A stretch of 64,000 bases of DNA from Bradyrhizobium sp. G127. GTDB taxonomy: Bacteria; Pseudomonadota; Alphaproteobacteria; Rhizobiales; Xanthobacteraceae. The translations under genes were made by a program, and so were the position numbers. The notes beneath the pieces are model-generated. The model had not been told where the DNA came from and made no database searches. It saw only the letters and a list, made by a program, of their open reading frames with translations. Of the stretch, positions 16,733 through 26,132 are shown in pieces (within the stretch, counting starts at the first letter, position 1; each line of letters starts with the position of its first letter). The stretch covers positions 2,046,001 to 2,110,000 of the forward strand of contig NZ_JAKFGN010000001.1 of assembly GCF_021502575.1 (NCBI RefSeq), given 5' to 3'.

Positions 16733-19701
16733 GTTCAGCTGTGATGGGCGGCGCAGGCCGTCCCACTCTGGCGGCCCGTTTCGTGGCCGGACCGAAATTG
16801 TCCGCGGCCTCCGAAGCCGAGCGGCGGCTGGCGGACTGGCTGGGCGATTGCCCGCCCGAGGCCGCGAACGCGCTCAGGGACATCGTGGCTTCTTTCCCTT
16901 ACGCCAAGGCGATCCTCGAGGGCGTCGCCGAAGCTTCGCCCTATCTGTTCGATCTGATGCGCGCGGATGCGGGCCGCGCTGTGCGGCTGTTTCAATGCGA
17001 TCCGGACGATCATCTGGCGGCGCTGATCGGCAAGACGGTGGCCGATGTCGCCGCTGCCGCGAGCGAAGCCGACATCATGACGTCGCTACGCCGGATGAAG
17101 TCCGAGGCGGCGCTGCTGATCGCGCTCTGCGATATCGGCGGCGTGTGGCCGGTGATGCGGGTAACGCGGGCGCTGACCGACATCGCGGTGACGTCGGTGC
17201 AGTGCGCCATCCGTTTCCTGCTCAAGCAGGAGGCCGCGCGCGGGCGCTTGCTGCCGCCCGATGCCGAGCATCCCGAGGTCGGCAGTGGCCTCGTCGTTCT
17301 TGCCATGGGCAAAATGGGTGCGGGGGAACTGAACTATTCCAGCGACATCGATTTGATCGTCTTCTACGAACTCGATGCGACGACGTTGGCGGAAGGCATC
17401 GAGCCGTCGCCGTTCTTCGTCAAGGTGGCCCAGGGCCTGTCGCGGCTGCTGCAACAGCGCACCGCCGATGGCTATGTTTTCCGCGTCGATTTGCGGCTGC
17501 GGCCCGATCCCGCATCCACGCCGGTGGCGATCTCGACCGCGGCGGCACTGCATTACTACGAACGCGAGGGGCGCACCTGGGAGCGCGCCGCCATGATCAA
17601 GGCGCTGCCCTGCGCGGGCGACCTGAAAGCCGGCGATGCGCTGGTCGCGGAGATTTCGCCGTTCGTCTGGCGCAAGCATCTGGATTTTGCGGCGCTCACC
17701 GATGTCCACGACATGAAGCGCCAGATGCAGACATTTCGCGGCCAGAACGAGATTTCCGTCGAGGGGCATAACGTCAAGGTCGGGCGCGGCGGCATTCGCG
17801 AGATCGAGTTCTTTGCCCAGACCCAGCAACTGATCGCGGGCGGGCGACATCCAGAATTGCGCGTGCGTCCCACGCTGGAAGCGCTCAACATTCTCGCGCA
17901 GAGCAACTGGATCACGCCTCAGGCGCGCGATGAACTGACTCTGGCCTACGATTTCCTGCGCCGGGTCGAGCACCGGCTGCAGATGGTGGCAGACGAGCAG
18001 ACCCATGCGCTGCCGGAAGAGATGGAAGCCGTCGAGCGCTTCGCGCGTTTCTTCGGGTATGACGATCGTGCCTCTTTTGCGAAAGACCTGCTGGCGCATC
18101 TCAACTGCGTGCAGAACCACTATGGTCGCCTGTTCGAGGGCGACCCCACCGGCACCGAGAAGCTGCCCGATGTAAATTACGGCGCGGGCCCGGATGACAA
18201 GGCGCTGCTCGAGCATCTCCTCAACCTCGGCTTCAAGAAGCCGAAGATGGTGGCGGAAACCGTCCGGCACTGGATGAATGGCGAGTATCGCGTGTTCAGG
18301 GTGGACGCGACGCGGCAGGCGTTTCGGGAATTCGTTCCCGACTTGATGCGCGGCCTGTCGCGCGCCGAGGAGCCCGATGACGGCGTGGTGGCGTTCGACC
18401 GCTTTCTCCAGGCCTTGCAGCGGGGCGGGCGGCTGATTTCGCTGCTCAGCCAGAACAAGGAGCTGGTCGCGCTGGTGGCGCTCGTGCTCGGCGCCGCGCC
18501 GCGCCTGAGCGACATGCTGGCGCGCCAGCCGCAGATCATGGACGGGCTGATCGATCCGCGCTTCTTCGGTGCGATGCCGGATCAGGGCGAACTGTCGGCA
18601 CGGCTCGCGGCCACATTGTCCGATGCGAACTCCTATGAGGAGTTCCTCGATCGCCTACGGCTGTTCGGGCAGGAAAGCCTGTTCCTGATCGGCACCCGCA
18701 TCCTGTCCGGCACGGTGTCGGCGCAGCAGGCTGGCATCGCTTTCGCCGATGTCGCGGAGGGCATTGCGCATACGATGGATGTTCTGGTGCTGAAGCAGTT
18801 CGCCGAACAGCACGGGCGGATCAAGGATCAGGAAACCGCCATCGTAGCGATGGGCAAGCTCGGCAGCCGCGAGATGACCGCGTCATCCGATCTCGACCTG
18901 ATCCTGATCTACGATTTCGACCATGAGGCTCCTGATTCGGATGGCGCGCGGCCGCTGCACGGCTCGCAGTATTTCGCGCGGCTGACCCAGCGGCTCATCA
19001 GCGCCTTTACCACCCGCACCAACTTTGGCGTACTGTACGAGGTCGACATGCGGCTGCGGCCGTCGGGCCGCGCGGGACCGCTGGCGTCGCGCATCGACGC
19101 TTTCGCGGAATATCAGGAGCACGAAGCCTGGACCTGGGAGCACATGGCGTTGACCCGGGCGCGAGTCATCTCCGCGACGCCTGCATTCCGCAGCAAGATC
19201 GAGGCGGTGATCCGCGACGTGCTGACGCGCCGGCGCGAGACCGGCATCATCGCCAGCGACGTGCTGGAAATGCGCCGTGCCATCGCCGAGGAAAAGGGCG
19301 AGAACGATATCTGGGACCTGAAGAATGCCGCCGGCGGCATGGTCGATATTGAATTCATCGCGCAATATCTCCAGCTCGTTCACGCGGCGGACAAGCCGGA
19401 TATTCTCAACGTTAGCACCGTGCAGGTGCTGGAGAATGCGGCGCGGCTCGGGGTGCTGCCGCAATCCGACGCCGACATTCTGCGCGCGGCGTCACGGCTC
19501 TATCATGACCTGACGCAGATCATCCGGCTTTGCGTGGTCGGGAAATTCAAACCGGAAACAGCCGGGGAGGATCTTCTGCGCGTGCTGACGCGGGCTGGAG
19601 ACGCTCCGGACTTTTCGTCGCTCGAGGCGCGCGTGCGGGAGACGCAGAGCGGCGTGCGCGAGGTTTTCCTGGCGCTGCTTGAGGGACGGCCTCGGCAATA
19701 A
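16729..19701 (+). CDS. glnE: Glutamine synthetase adenylyltransferase/adenylyl-removing enzyme
   Basis: A 990-residue bifunctional enzyme with two nucleotidyltransferase domains. The N-terminal adenylyl-removing domain carries AMGKMGAGELNYSSDIDLIV, and the C-terminal adenylyltransferase domain carries AMGKLGSREMTASSDLDLIL, each with the metal-binding DxD. Each is followed by its helical region (RVDLRLRPDPASTPVA and YEVDMRLRPSGRAG). It adds or removes AMP on glutamine synthetase in response to PII and glutamine, setting nitrogen assimilation. The start ATGA overlaps the upstream kinase stop. Its last 155 bases are overlapped in antisense by the convergent sensor kinase gene. Full family length. 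Confidence 0.97.
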   Translation: MSSAVMGGAGRPTLAARFVAGPKLSAASEAERRLADWLGDCPPEAANALRDIVASFPYAKAILEGVAEASPYLFDLMRADAGRAVRLFQCDPDDHLAALIGKTVADVAAAASEADIMTSLRRMKSEAALLIALCDIGGVWPVMRVTRALTDIAVTSVQCAIRFLLKQEAARGRLLPPDAEHPEVGSGLVVLAMGKMGAGELNYSSDIDLIVFYELDATTLAEGIEPSPFFVKVAQGLSRLLQQRTADGYVFRVDLRLRPDPASTPVAISTAAALHYYEREGRTWERAAMIKALPCAGDLKAGDALVAEISPFVWRKHLDFAALTDVHDMKRQMQTFRGQNEISVEGHNVKVGRGGIREIEFFAQTQQLIAGGRHPELRVRPTLEALNILAQSNWITPQARDELTLAYDFLRRVEHRLQMVADEQTHALPEEMEAVERFARFFGYDDRASFAKDLLAHLNCVQNHYGRLFEGDPTGTEKLPDVNYGAGPDDKALLEHLLNLGFKKPKMVAETVRHWMNGEYRVFRVDATRQAFREFVPDLMRGLSRAEEPDDGVVAFDRFLQALQRGGRLISLLSQNKELVALVALVLGAAPRLSDMLARQPQIMDGLIDPRFFGAMPDQGELSARLAATLSDANSYEEFLDRLRLFGQESLFLIGTRILSGTVSAQQAGIAFADVAEGIAHTMDVLVLKQFAEQHGRIKDQETAIVAMGKLGSREMTASSDLDLILIYDFDHEAPDSDGARPLHGSQYFARLTQRLISAFTTRTNFGVLYEVDMRLRPSGRAGPLASRIDAFAEYQEHEAWTWEHMALTRARVISATPAFRSKIEAVIRDVLTRRRETGIIASDVLEMRRAIAEEKGENDIWDLKNAAGGMVDIEFIAQYLQLVHAADKPDILNVSTVQVLENAARLGVLPQSDADILRAASRLYHDLTQIIRLCVVGKFKPETAGEDLLRVLTRAGDAPDFSSLEARVRETQSGVREVFLALLEGRPRQ

Positions 19702-22006
19702 TACTCGGCGCAGCGTGTTCGCGGTGGCCGCACGGCAGTGTCACGCATACGATGGTGCCGACGCCGAGCCGGGAGCGCAGTTTCATCGACCCGCCGTGCA
19801 GATTGGCAAGTGACTTGGCGATGGCGAGGCCAAGCCCCGAGCCGTGATAGCTCTTGGTCAACTGGCTTTCGACCTGCTCGAACGGGCGGCCGAGCTTGAC
19901 CAGCGACTGCGGCGCGATGCCGATGCCGCTGTCGGCGATGGTCAGCATCACCGACTTGTTGATCATGCGACTGCGCACCGTGATCTTGCCGCCGTCCGGC
20001 GTGAACTTCACCGCGTTGGACAACAGGTTGACCGCGATCTGCTTCATGGCGCGGCGATCGGCGAGGATCGGAATCGCGCCGCGAATATCGGAATTCACCG
20101 TCAGGTTCTTGTTCTCGGCGCGGCCGGATACCACCCGCAGGGATTCGGTGAGCGTTTGTGCGAGATCGAGCGGCTCGTAGTCGAGCTTCATGCGTCCGGC
20201 TTCGATCTTCGACATGTCGAGGATGTCGTTGATGACGTCCAGCAGATAGTTTCCGCTGGTCATGATGTCGTTGCAGTATTCCTGATATTTCTCGGAGCCG
20301 AGCGCGCCGAACATTCCGCTGCCCATGACCTCCGAGAAGCCGATGATGGCATTCAGCGGGGTGCGTAATTCGTGGCTCATGTTGGCCAGGAATTTCGACT
20401 TGGTCTGGTTGGCTTCCTCGGCGCGGTTTTTCTCGTCGGCATATTTCTGCGCCAGTTCGGCCAGCAACTGAGCCTGACGCTCGAGCTCGGTCTGGGAGCG
20501 CTTGAGATCGATCACGTTGGCGGTGAGGCGAAGATCGTTGTCGATCAGCTTCTGTTCATGCAGCTTGATCTGGGTGATGTCGGTTCCGACCGAGACATAG
20601 CCGCCGTCCTTGGTGCGTCGCTCGCTGATGTTGAGCCAGCTTCCGTCATCCAGTTGCGCCTCGAAGGTGCGTGCGCCGGGCTCCGGCGAATTCGGCAGCC
20701 GGGTGCGGATTTCCGGCATCCTGCCGACCTTGCTCACGGTCTCGTAGGAGGTGCCTTGCTTGACCGCGGAGTCGGGGAGCTTGTGCAAGCGTTTAAAGTG
20801 CGAATTGCAGAGGACGAGGCGGTTGTCGGCGTCCCACAGCACGAACGCTTCCGGGATGGTCTCGATGGCGTCGCGCAGGCGCAGGTCGGCTTCGACCGTC
20901 TTCTCGGCAAGGCTTTTCTGCTCGGTGATGTCGACCGCGATGCCGATCAGATGGCTCCCGTTGTCGTTCGGTCCCTGACTGAGCTCGCACCGCACGCGCA
21001 GCCAGATCCAGTGGCCGTTGGCGTGGCGCATCCGGAACGTCTGATCGATATGGTCGAGCTTTCCGGCGACCAGTTGATCGGCGATCACGAACAGGTCGAT
21101 GTCGTCCGACATCACCAGCGCATTGACCTCGCCGAACGTCAGCAGGTCGCTGCGACCTTCCAACCCGAGCAGTTCAAACATCGACTGCGACCAGAAGATG
21201 CGTCCGCGCGACAGATCCCAGTCCCACAATCCGCAGCGGCCGCGGTTCAGCGCGGTATCGATTCGCGAGCGCACGGCATCGTTGATGAGGTCGCCTTCGC
21301 GGGCGCGGGTCGATTGCCAGTGAAATGCGAAGCCGAGGATCAGCACCACGAAGCCGGTAGTGGCGGACAATGTGATCTGCAGCGCAGCGTCGGAGCGCCA
21401 CGGCGATTCAATCTGCTCCTGAATGACGACGACCTGTCCGGGCAGCGATTTGATCGCGCGCTGGGTGGCAAGGGCGTGGGGAGTGCCCGGCAACTCGATT
21501 TCGACCACGCCGCTCTGGCTTCCTCGCAGGGTCAGCAATTGCGTGGCGCTTAGCACATCGAGCAGGCGTCCCGCATCTTCGGTATTTTCGTCGGCGGGAA
21601 TGCGCGCGATGATGTGTTGTCCTTCGCCGGTGACGATGACATGGCGGCCGGCGGCGATGCCCCACGAGGGCACCAGCCCGGGCAGCATGTTTTGAAACCG
21701 CTCGCTCGGCGCCGCGCGATCCTGCCGCGTCAGAACGATACGGTCGAGGCGTTCCGCCAGCACATCCGCCAGCGCCGACAGGTCACGCTTCAACGAAGCG
21801 CGCTTCTGCCGGGTCTGATCGAGAACCTGGACGAAAGCGCCGATGCAGATGGTGACGAGGAAGGCGATGATGAGGGTGGGAACGGCGCGGCGGAGAGTCG
21901 ATTCCGCGATCAGCAGGCGGTGGTAAGCCGGCTTCGCAATCGACTGTGCCATTCCTTTGATCGAATCGGATTGGACACACGTCGTCGCTGCGTGCGAACG
22001 CGCCAT
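19547..22006 (-). CDS. PAS-domain sensor histidine kinase, PleC/DivJ-like
   Basis: About 819 residues. A membrane helix near the N-terminus (VPTLIIAFLVTICIGAFVQV) begins an extracytoplasmic region, and a second helix (ITLSATTGFVVLILGFAFHW) ends it. Two PAS domains follow (GLWDWDLSRGRIFWSQSMFE with FRMRHANGHWIWLRVR; then IETIPEAFVLWDADNRLVLC). A coiled-coil linker leads to DHp His545 in MSHELRTPLNAIIGFSEVMG and an HATPase domain (LLSNAVKFTPDGG, DSGIGI, GSGLGLAIAKSL). The H-box is of the PleC/DivJ/PdhS type, which acts on DivK-like regulators. The start at 22006 has GAGGGG at good spacing; in-frame ATGs also exist at 22060 and 21952. A 60-residue basic Ala/Pro tail runs into glnE antisense. Confidence 0.88.
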   Translation of the reverse strand: MARSHAATTCVQSDSIKGMAQSIAKPAYHRLLIAESTLRRAVPTLIIAFLVTICIGAFVQVLDQTRQKRASLKRDLSALADVLAERLDRIVLTRQDRAAPSERFQNMLPGLVPSWGIAAGRHVIVTGEGQHIIARIPADENTEDAGRLLDVLSATQLLTLRGSQSGVVEIELPGTPHALATQRAIKSLPGQVVVIQEQIESPWRSDAALQITLSATTGFVVLILGFAFHWQSTRAREGDLINDAVRSRIDTALNRGRCGLWDWDLSRGRIFWSQSMFELLGLEGRSDLLTFGEVNALVMSDDIDLFVIADQLVAGKLDHIDQTFRMRHANGHWIWLRVRCELSQGPNDNGSHLIGIAVDITEQKSLAEKTVEADLRLRDAIETIPEAFVLWDADNRLVLCNSHFKRLHKLPDSAVKQGTSYETVSKVGRMPEIRTRLPNSPEPGARTFEAQLDDGSWLNISERRTKDGGYVSVGTDITQIKLHEQKLIDNDLRLTANVIDLKRSQTELERQAQLLAELAQKYADEKNRAEEANQTKSKFLANMSHELRTPLNAIIGFSEVMGSGMFGALGSEKYQEYCNDIMTSGNYLLDVINDILDMSKIEAGRMKLDYEPLDLAQTLTESLRVVSGRAENKNLTVNSDIRGAIPILADRRAMKQIAVNLLSNAVKFTPDGGKITVRSRMINKSVMLTIADSGIGIAPQSLVKLGRPFEQVESQLTKSYHGSGLGLAIAKSLANLHGGSMKLRSRLGVGTIVCVTLPCGHREHAAPSIIAEAVPQAAPGKPRARRSASPARAPRATKSPERLQPASARAEDPPRLFPV

Positions 22007-22111
22007 TCCTCGCCCCTCGTATTTTCTTGTCTGCACCCCATTCGGTAAGGCTTTCCCCATCCTTTCCGAATCACAAGTCGATTTGAATCCACTTTTCCCA
22101 CGCTGTCGAGA

Positions 22112-22127
22112 GTCAACGAATCGTTAA
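22112..22127 (-). promoter_or_regulatory. Possible CtrA-like binding site
   Basis: Read on the minus strand this is TTAA-CGATTCG-TTGAC, a TTAA-N7-TTAAC pattern with one mismatch, about 105 bases upstream of the kinase start. The PleC/DivJ-type kinase below it would fit the CtrA network. Short motifs of this kind occur by chance, so support is weak. Confidence 0.28.
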
Positions 22128-22212
22128 TGCAAAATAAATGTTGTCCCAAGGAAATTTGGACTCGTTTTGTGCGTGTGAGTTGAGTCCGAAACGAGAACGT
22201 GGCGCGTGCGCG

Positions 22213-23580
22213 CTAACGCGCGGGCTCGGCGTGGCTGATGACGCGCTTCACGGATGGGAACGCATGGCGCAGGGCGCGCTCGATCTCGTCGACTTTCTCA
22301 TGCACGTCGATGACGCTCATTGAGGGCACCGCGCGGCAATGGAAATTGACGATCTCGCCCGCGTCGGTATCGCGGACCCGCACATTGTGCACGTCGTGGA
22401 TCGCGCCGCCCTCGGCGGCGAAGCGCGACAGTGCCCGCTGAACGGTCTCGACTCGCCCCGGTGCGGCGTCGCTGCCGAGCGGAAGCTCCGGCTCGAGCGG
22501 TTCGATGTGGGTATCGACCTCGGCGTCGGCGCCGAACTCCTCGCGGATCGAGGCCTCCAGCCGATGCGCAATATCGTGGGCGTCCTTCAGCGGCATGTCG
22601 CCATCGACCTCGAGGTCAATGCTGACGGTCAGCTTTTCGCCGAGGTCGTGAACCGTCACATGATGGATAGCGAGACCGGAGTTGCGGGCGATCACCATGA
22701 TTCGCTCGCGCACGCTCTCATTGCTGTGCGCGACCGGGGTGGCAGTGAAGGTCAGGTCGGCGTCGTGAAGGGCTTCGCTCACCGCATCCTGCGCCTTGCG
22801 CTTGATGTCGTCGATGCGGTCGATCGGGTAGGTGCGGGGCACATGCACCGTGGCATCGACGAAATGCCGCGCCCCCACCATCCGCACCCGCAGCCGTTCC
22901 ACATCGACCACGCCGGGAATTCCGCGGATGGCCGCCTCGGCCTTCTCGGATGCGCCGTCCGGTGCGCGGTCCAGCAGCGTCTCGATGGTGGACTTGCCGA
23001 GCCGCAGGCCCAGGATCGAGATCAGAACAGCGACCGCGATGGCGGCGCCGGAATCACCCCACGCATAGCCCAGCGCGGTGAGGCCCAGGCCGGCGATGAC
23101 GGCGAAGGAGCCGAGCACGTCGGACGCGAAATGCAGCGCGTCGGCTTCCAGCGCCTGGCTCTTGGTATCCATCGCGGTCTTGTGGAGCGCCCGCGCGCGC
23201 CAGAAATTCACGGCGATGTCCACTACCAGCACGACGAATGGCAGCGCCGACAGTGTCGGCGGCGCGGCGCCCTCGCGCAGCCGACCGTAAGCCTCGACCA
23301 CGATGCCGCCGGCCAGAATGTAGAGCAGGGCGATCACGCCGAGCGCGGAGAGGCTTTCCAGCTTGCCGTGGCCGTAGTGATGTTCCGCGTCGGCGGGCCG
23401 GTCGGAAATCCGCACCACGATCCAGGTGATGACCGTGGCGATGAGATCGACCGAGGAGTGCAGCGCTTCCGAGATCAGCGCGATACTGCCGATGGCGATG
23501 CCCACGGCGAACTTGATCGCCGCCATGCTTGCGCTGGCGACGATTGAAATCGCGGCTACCTGTTGCTTGACTGCGCTCAT
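22213..23580 (-). CDS. Cation diffusion facilitator, probable Zn2+ exporter
   Basis: A 455-residue CDF protein. Six membrane helices occupy residues ~10-190. The transport site shows His41/Asp45 in TM2 (LHSSVDLIATV) and His150/Asp154 in TM5 (LHFASDVLGSF), the HD-HD set linked to zinc selectivity, unlike the Asp-rich FieF set. A loop HHYGHGKLESL is also typical. The cytoplasmic tail is long and appears to contain two successive ferredoxin-like dimerisation domains (the region with VERLRVRMVGARHFVDATVH, and a second with KLTVSIDLEVDGDMPLKDAH), giving a protein longer than the usual ~300 residues. It exports divalent metal by proton antiport. Single gene, ATG at 23580. Confidence 0.92.
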   Translation of the reverse strand: MSAVKQQVAAISIVASASMAAIKFAVGIAIGSIALISEALHSSVDLIATVITWIVVRISDRPADAEHHYGHGKLESLSALGVIALLYILAGGIVVEAYGRLREGAAPPTLSALPFVVLVVDIAVNFWRARALHKTAMDTKSQALEADALHFASDVLGSFAVIAGLGLTALGYAWGDSGAAIAVAVLISILGLRLGKSTIETLLDRAPDGASEKAEAAIRGIPGVVDVERLRVRMVGARHFVDATVHVPRTYPIDRIDDIKRKAQDAVSEALHDADLTFTATPVAHSNESVRERIMVIARNSGLAIHHVTVHDLGEKLTVSIDLEVDGDMPLKDAHDIAHRLEASIREEFGADAEVDTHIEPLEPELPLGSDAAPGRVETVQRALSRFAAEGGAIHDVHNVRVRDTDAGEIVNFHCRAVPSMSVIDVHEKVDEIERALRHAFPSVKRVISHAEPAR

Positions 23581-23682
23581 CGGCCCCTCGTCAATGCGCG
23601 GGTCTTGTCACGGTCCGCTGCCAAGCGTCAATCCGGAATTGTCCTTTGAAATGCGTGTCATTCGCAGGAAGACCAAGTCGGG

Positions 23683-24651
23683 TCAGAACTTCAGGACAAT
23701 CTTACCGAAGTGCTTGTTGGCCGACATATACTCCACGGCCTGTGCGATATCGCCGAACGGGAACACGCGGTCGATCGGTAGTTTCAATTTGCCGGATTCA
23801 ACCGCGGGCCAGATGTCCTGCTTCACCGCAGTGAAGATGTCGCGGATCTCCTCGATCGAGCGCGTGCGGAACGTCACTCCGATGTAGCTGATACGCCGCG
23901 CGGCGTGGAGATCGAAGTCGAAATCGCCGTGGGTGCCGCCGAGACGGCCGACGTTGACGATGCGGCCGAGCACCTTGGTTGCGGCGAGGTTCTGGTTCAT
24001 CAGCTTGCCGGACACCTGATCGATGATGACATCGACGCCTCCGCCGTTGGTTGCTTTCAGCACCTGATCGACCCACGCGGGATCGCTGGAATTGATGGCG
24101 ATGTCCGCACCGTGAGTGGTGAGCTGCGCGCGGCGCTTCGGGTCGGTGGAGGAGCCGATAACCAGCTTCGCCCCCTTGAGTTTGGCGATCTGCTGCGCCA
24201 TCAGCCCGACACCTGAACTCGCGCCCTGGACCAGAAGACTCTGGCCCGGCTGGAGCGCGCCGTTTGTCATCACAGCGTTGTGCATGGTGGTCAGAGCCAG
24301 CGTCAGCGATGCGGCCTGCTCGAAGTCCATGCCCGTAGGTATGGAGAACACTCGGCCATAGTCGGTCACGGCGTATTCGGCGTAGCCTCCCGCGCCGGAG
24401 CCCATCACGCGGTCGCCGACCTTCACACCCTCTGCATCAGGTCCGAGTTCGGCAATCTCCCCGGCCCATTCCATGCCGAGCACGGTACCGACGCCGCCGG
24501 CGGAGCCGTGGACGTGGCCCTTGATCATGCCCAGATCGGCACGGTTCATGCCGCAGGCATGAACTTTGACCAGAACCTGCGGCCCCTTCGGCGAGGGCTT
24601 TGGCACGTCGGTGATCGCGGCGCCATTCGCGCCGTAGACATAGGCTTTCAT
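23683..24651 (-). CDS. Zinc-type alcohol dehydrogenase-like quinone oxidoreductase
   Basis: A 322-residue MDR-superfamily protein. The N-terminal GroES-like domain includes VLVKVHACGMNRADLGMIKG and GMEWAGEIAELGP; the Rossmann domain has LVQGASSGVGLMAQQIAKLK. The structural zinc cysteines of classical alcohol dehydrogenases are absent, placing it with NADPH:quinone reductases. C-terminal YIGVTFRTRSIEEIRDIFTA and AVEYMSANKHFGKIVLKF are typical. It probably reduces quinones or enones with NADPH in the cytosol, substrate unknown. It is a stand-alone gene between the CDF exporter (same strand) and a divergent receptor-like gene; the 24652-24867 gap holds nothing identified. Confidence 0.88.
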   Translation of the reverse strand: MKAYVYGANGAAITDVPKPSPKGPQVLVKVHACGMNRADLGMIKGHVHGSAGGVGTVLGMEWAGEIAELGPDAEGVKVGDRVMGSGAGGYAEYAVTDYGRVFSIPTGMDFEQAASLTLALTTMHNAVMTNGALQPGQSLLVQGASSGVGLMAQQIAKLKGAKLVIGSSTDPKRRAQLTTHGADIAINSSDPAWVDQVLKATNGGGVDVIIDQVSGKLMNQNLAATKVLGRIVNVGRLGGTHGDFDFDLHAARRISYIGVTFRTRSIEEIRDIFTAVKQDIWPAVESGKLKLPIDRVFPFGDIAQAVEYMSANKHFGKIVLKF

Positions 24652-24867
24652 GGGTTTGTTCTTTCAGTCATGCGATCCGGAAAAGGTGCTCCGGTATAGC
24701 AGCGCTTTCGCCGGGTCACAAAACGCCGACTTGAGCAGCCAAAGGCCTCAAAATTGCGGACAAGGCAAAGATCTTTGGTAACGCGGCGCTTGGCAGAATC
24801 TGTCACAAACGCGTCATTGCATTTACAGCCTTGGCTTGCCGATGGAGCCGGATTTGCGGAAGATACG

Positions 24868-25971
24868 ATGATCCTGCGGATAGTTTGTGTGGCGCTGATA
24901 TCGTTGTCGGTTCTGCCGTTTGCCCACGCGCAGACGCAGAAGGCAGCGGTGCCTCAGAAGCGCGAGCTTGTGGTCGGCGTCAAGGACGCGCCGCCGTTCG
25001 CGCTGAAGGGGTCCGATGGCGCGTGGTCGGGCCTCAGCATTGAACTGTGGCGGCAGGTTGCAAAGGCGACGAACCAGACGTTCCGCCTCGTCGAAGCCCG
25101 GGATATGCCTCAGTTGATCGAGGAAACGGCCGCGGGACGTTTCGACGTCGCTGTCGGTGCGATCACGATCACCGTCGATCGTGAGAAGGTTCTCGATTTC
25201 ACGCAGTCCTATTATTCGACCGGCACCGGCATCGCCGTTCCGATTGTCAGCGTGATGAACTGGGGCACGCTGGGCCGTGCGCTGACTTCGTTCAATTTTC
25301 TGCAAGCGATTATCGCGCTGATCTCGCTGACGCTCGGCGCCGGCATTCTGGTCTGGCTGCTGGAGCGGCGGCAGAACGAATATTTCGGCGGCAGCATCAC
25401 CAAGGGCATCAGCTCCAGCGTGTGGTGGTCGACGTTGGCGATGACCCAGCGGTCGTCGGCGGAGAAAGGGCCGCAGACCATTCTTGGCCGCAGCGTGGCG
25501 GTCATCTGGCTGGTGGTGTCGGTGATCACGATTGCGGTCTTTACCGCTGGCGTAACGTCGGTGCTGACTACATCGCAAATCCAGGGAACAATCTACGGCG
25601 TCGCCGACCTTGCGTCGGTGCGCGTCGGCACCGTCAAGGGGACATCGTCCGAAGGCGATCTTCTGCGGCGCAAGATCAAGTTCCAGCCGTACGAAACACC
25701 AGGCGACGGCCTGAAGGCACTGCGTGCCGGCCGCATCGACGCGTTCGTCTATGACAAGCCGTTGCTCGCGTGGGCGATCCGGCAGGGGTACGCGTCGCGG
25801 CTTAAGCTGCTCGATATCTCGATCGAGACGCAAAACTATGCCTTCGCGCTGCCGCCTGACAGCCGGCTGCGAAAGTCGCTGTCGATTGCGATCCTCGACG
25901 CGATCCAGAGAGAGGCATGGAGCGAGGCGCGTATCCGCTATCTCGGAGAGGACTCGCTGAGTTCGCCGTGA
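24868..25971 (+). CDS. Ionotropic-glutamate-receptor-like channel/solute-binding protein
   Basis: A 367-residue protein with signal peptide LRIVCVALISLSVLPFAHAQ. The first binding lobe (~33-135) includes VGVKDAPPFALKG and AITITVDREKVLDFT, with the ligand-type Arg105. A channel insert follows: M1 (~145-165), a pore-loop-like WWSTLAMTQRSSAEKGPQTI (~186-205) and M2 (~208-232, ending VFTAGVTSVLTTSQIQ). The rest of lobe two has GTVKGTSSEGDLL and DAFVYDKPLLAWA. This S1-M1-P-M2-S2 order is that of prokaryotic GluR0-type receptors. There is no potassium filter TVGYG. VFTAGVTSVLTT lies where eukaryotic receptors have SYTANLAAFLT. The ligand is probably an amino acid. An in-frame upstream start (24754) would precede the signal peptide and is rejected. 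Confidence 0.85.
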   Translation: MILRIVCVALISLSVLPFAHAQTQKAAVPQKRELVVGVKDAPPFALKGSDGAWSGLSIELWRQVAKATNQTFRLVEARDMPQLIEETAAGRFDVAVGAITITVDREKVLDFTQSYYSTGTGIAVPIVSVMNWGTLGRALTSFNFLQAIIALISLTLGAGILVWLLERRQNEYFGGSITKGISSSVWWSTLAMTQRSSAEKGPQTILGRSVAVIWLVVSVITIAVFTAGVTSVLTTSQIQGTIYGVADLASVRVGTVKGTSSEGDLLRRKIKFQPYETPGDGLKALRAGRIDAFVYDKPLLAWAIRQGYASRLKLLDISIETQNYAFALPPDSRLRKSLSIAILDAIQREAWSEARIRYLGEDSLSSP

Positions 25972-26132
25972 TGACCCGCGCTAAGAAAGTGTAACGCTTT
26001 CGTGAGTGTTGGCGGTTTCACCGGATTTTCACGTCGCGCATATGCCGCATGCAGCGCGGGCAGTGCAGGGCGGAGGGCTTCCCGTCTATATGCTGGGCAC
26101 GATTCCCAGCCTCTTTCAGGATATTCGGCACG

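Noticed and set aside
20372-21553. 393-codon ORF antisense to the PAS kinase
   Set aside because: Shadow frame; the minus-strand kinase has complete PAS, DHp and ATPase motifs.
25420-25490. Potassium selectivity filter in the receptor-like protein
   Set aside because: No TVGYG or similar motif in the pore-loop region.
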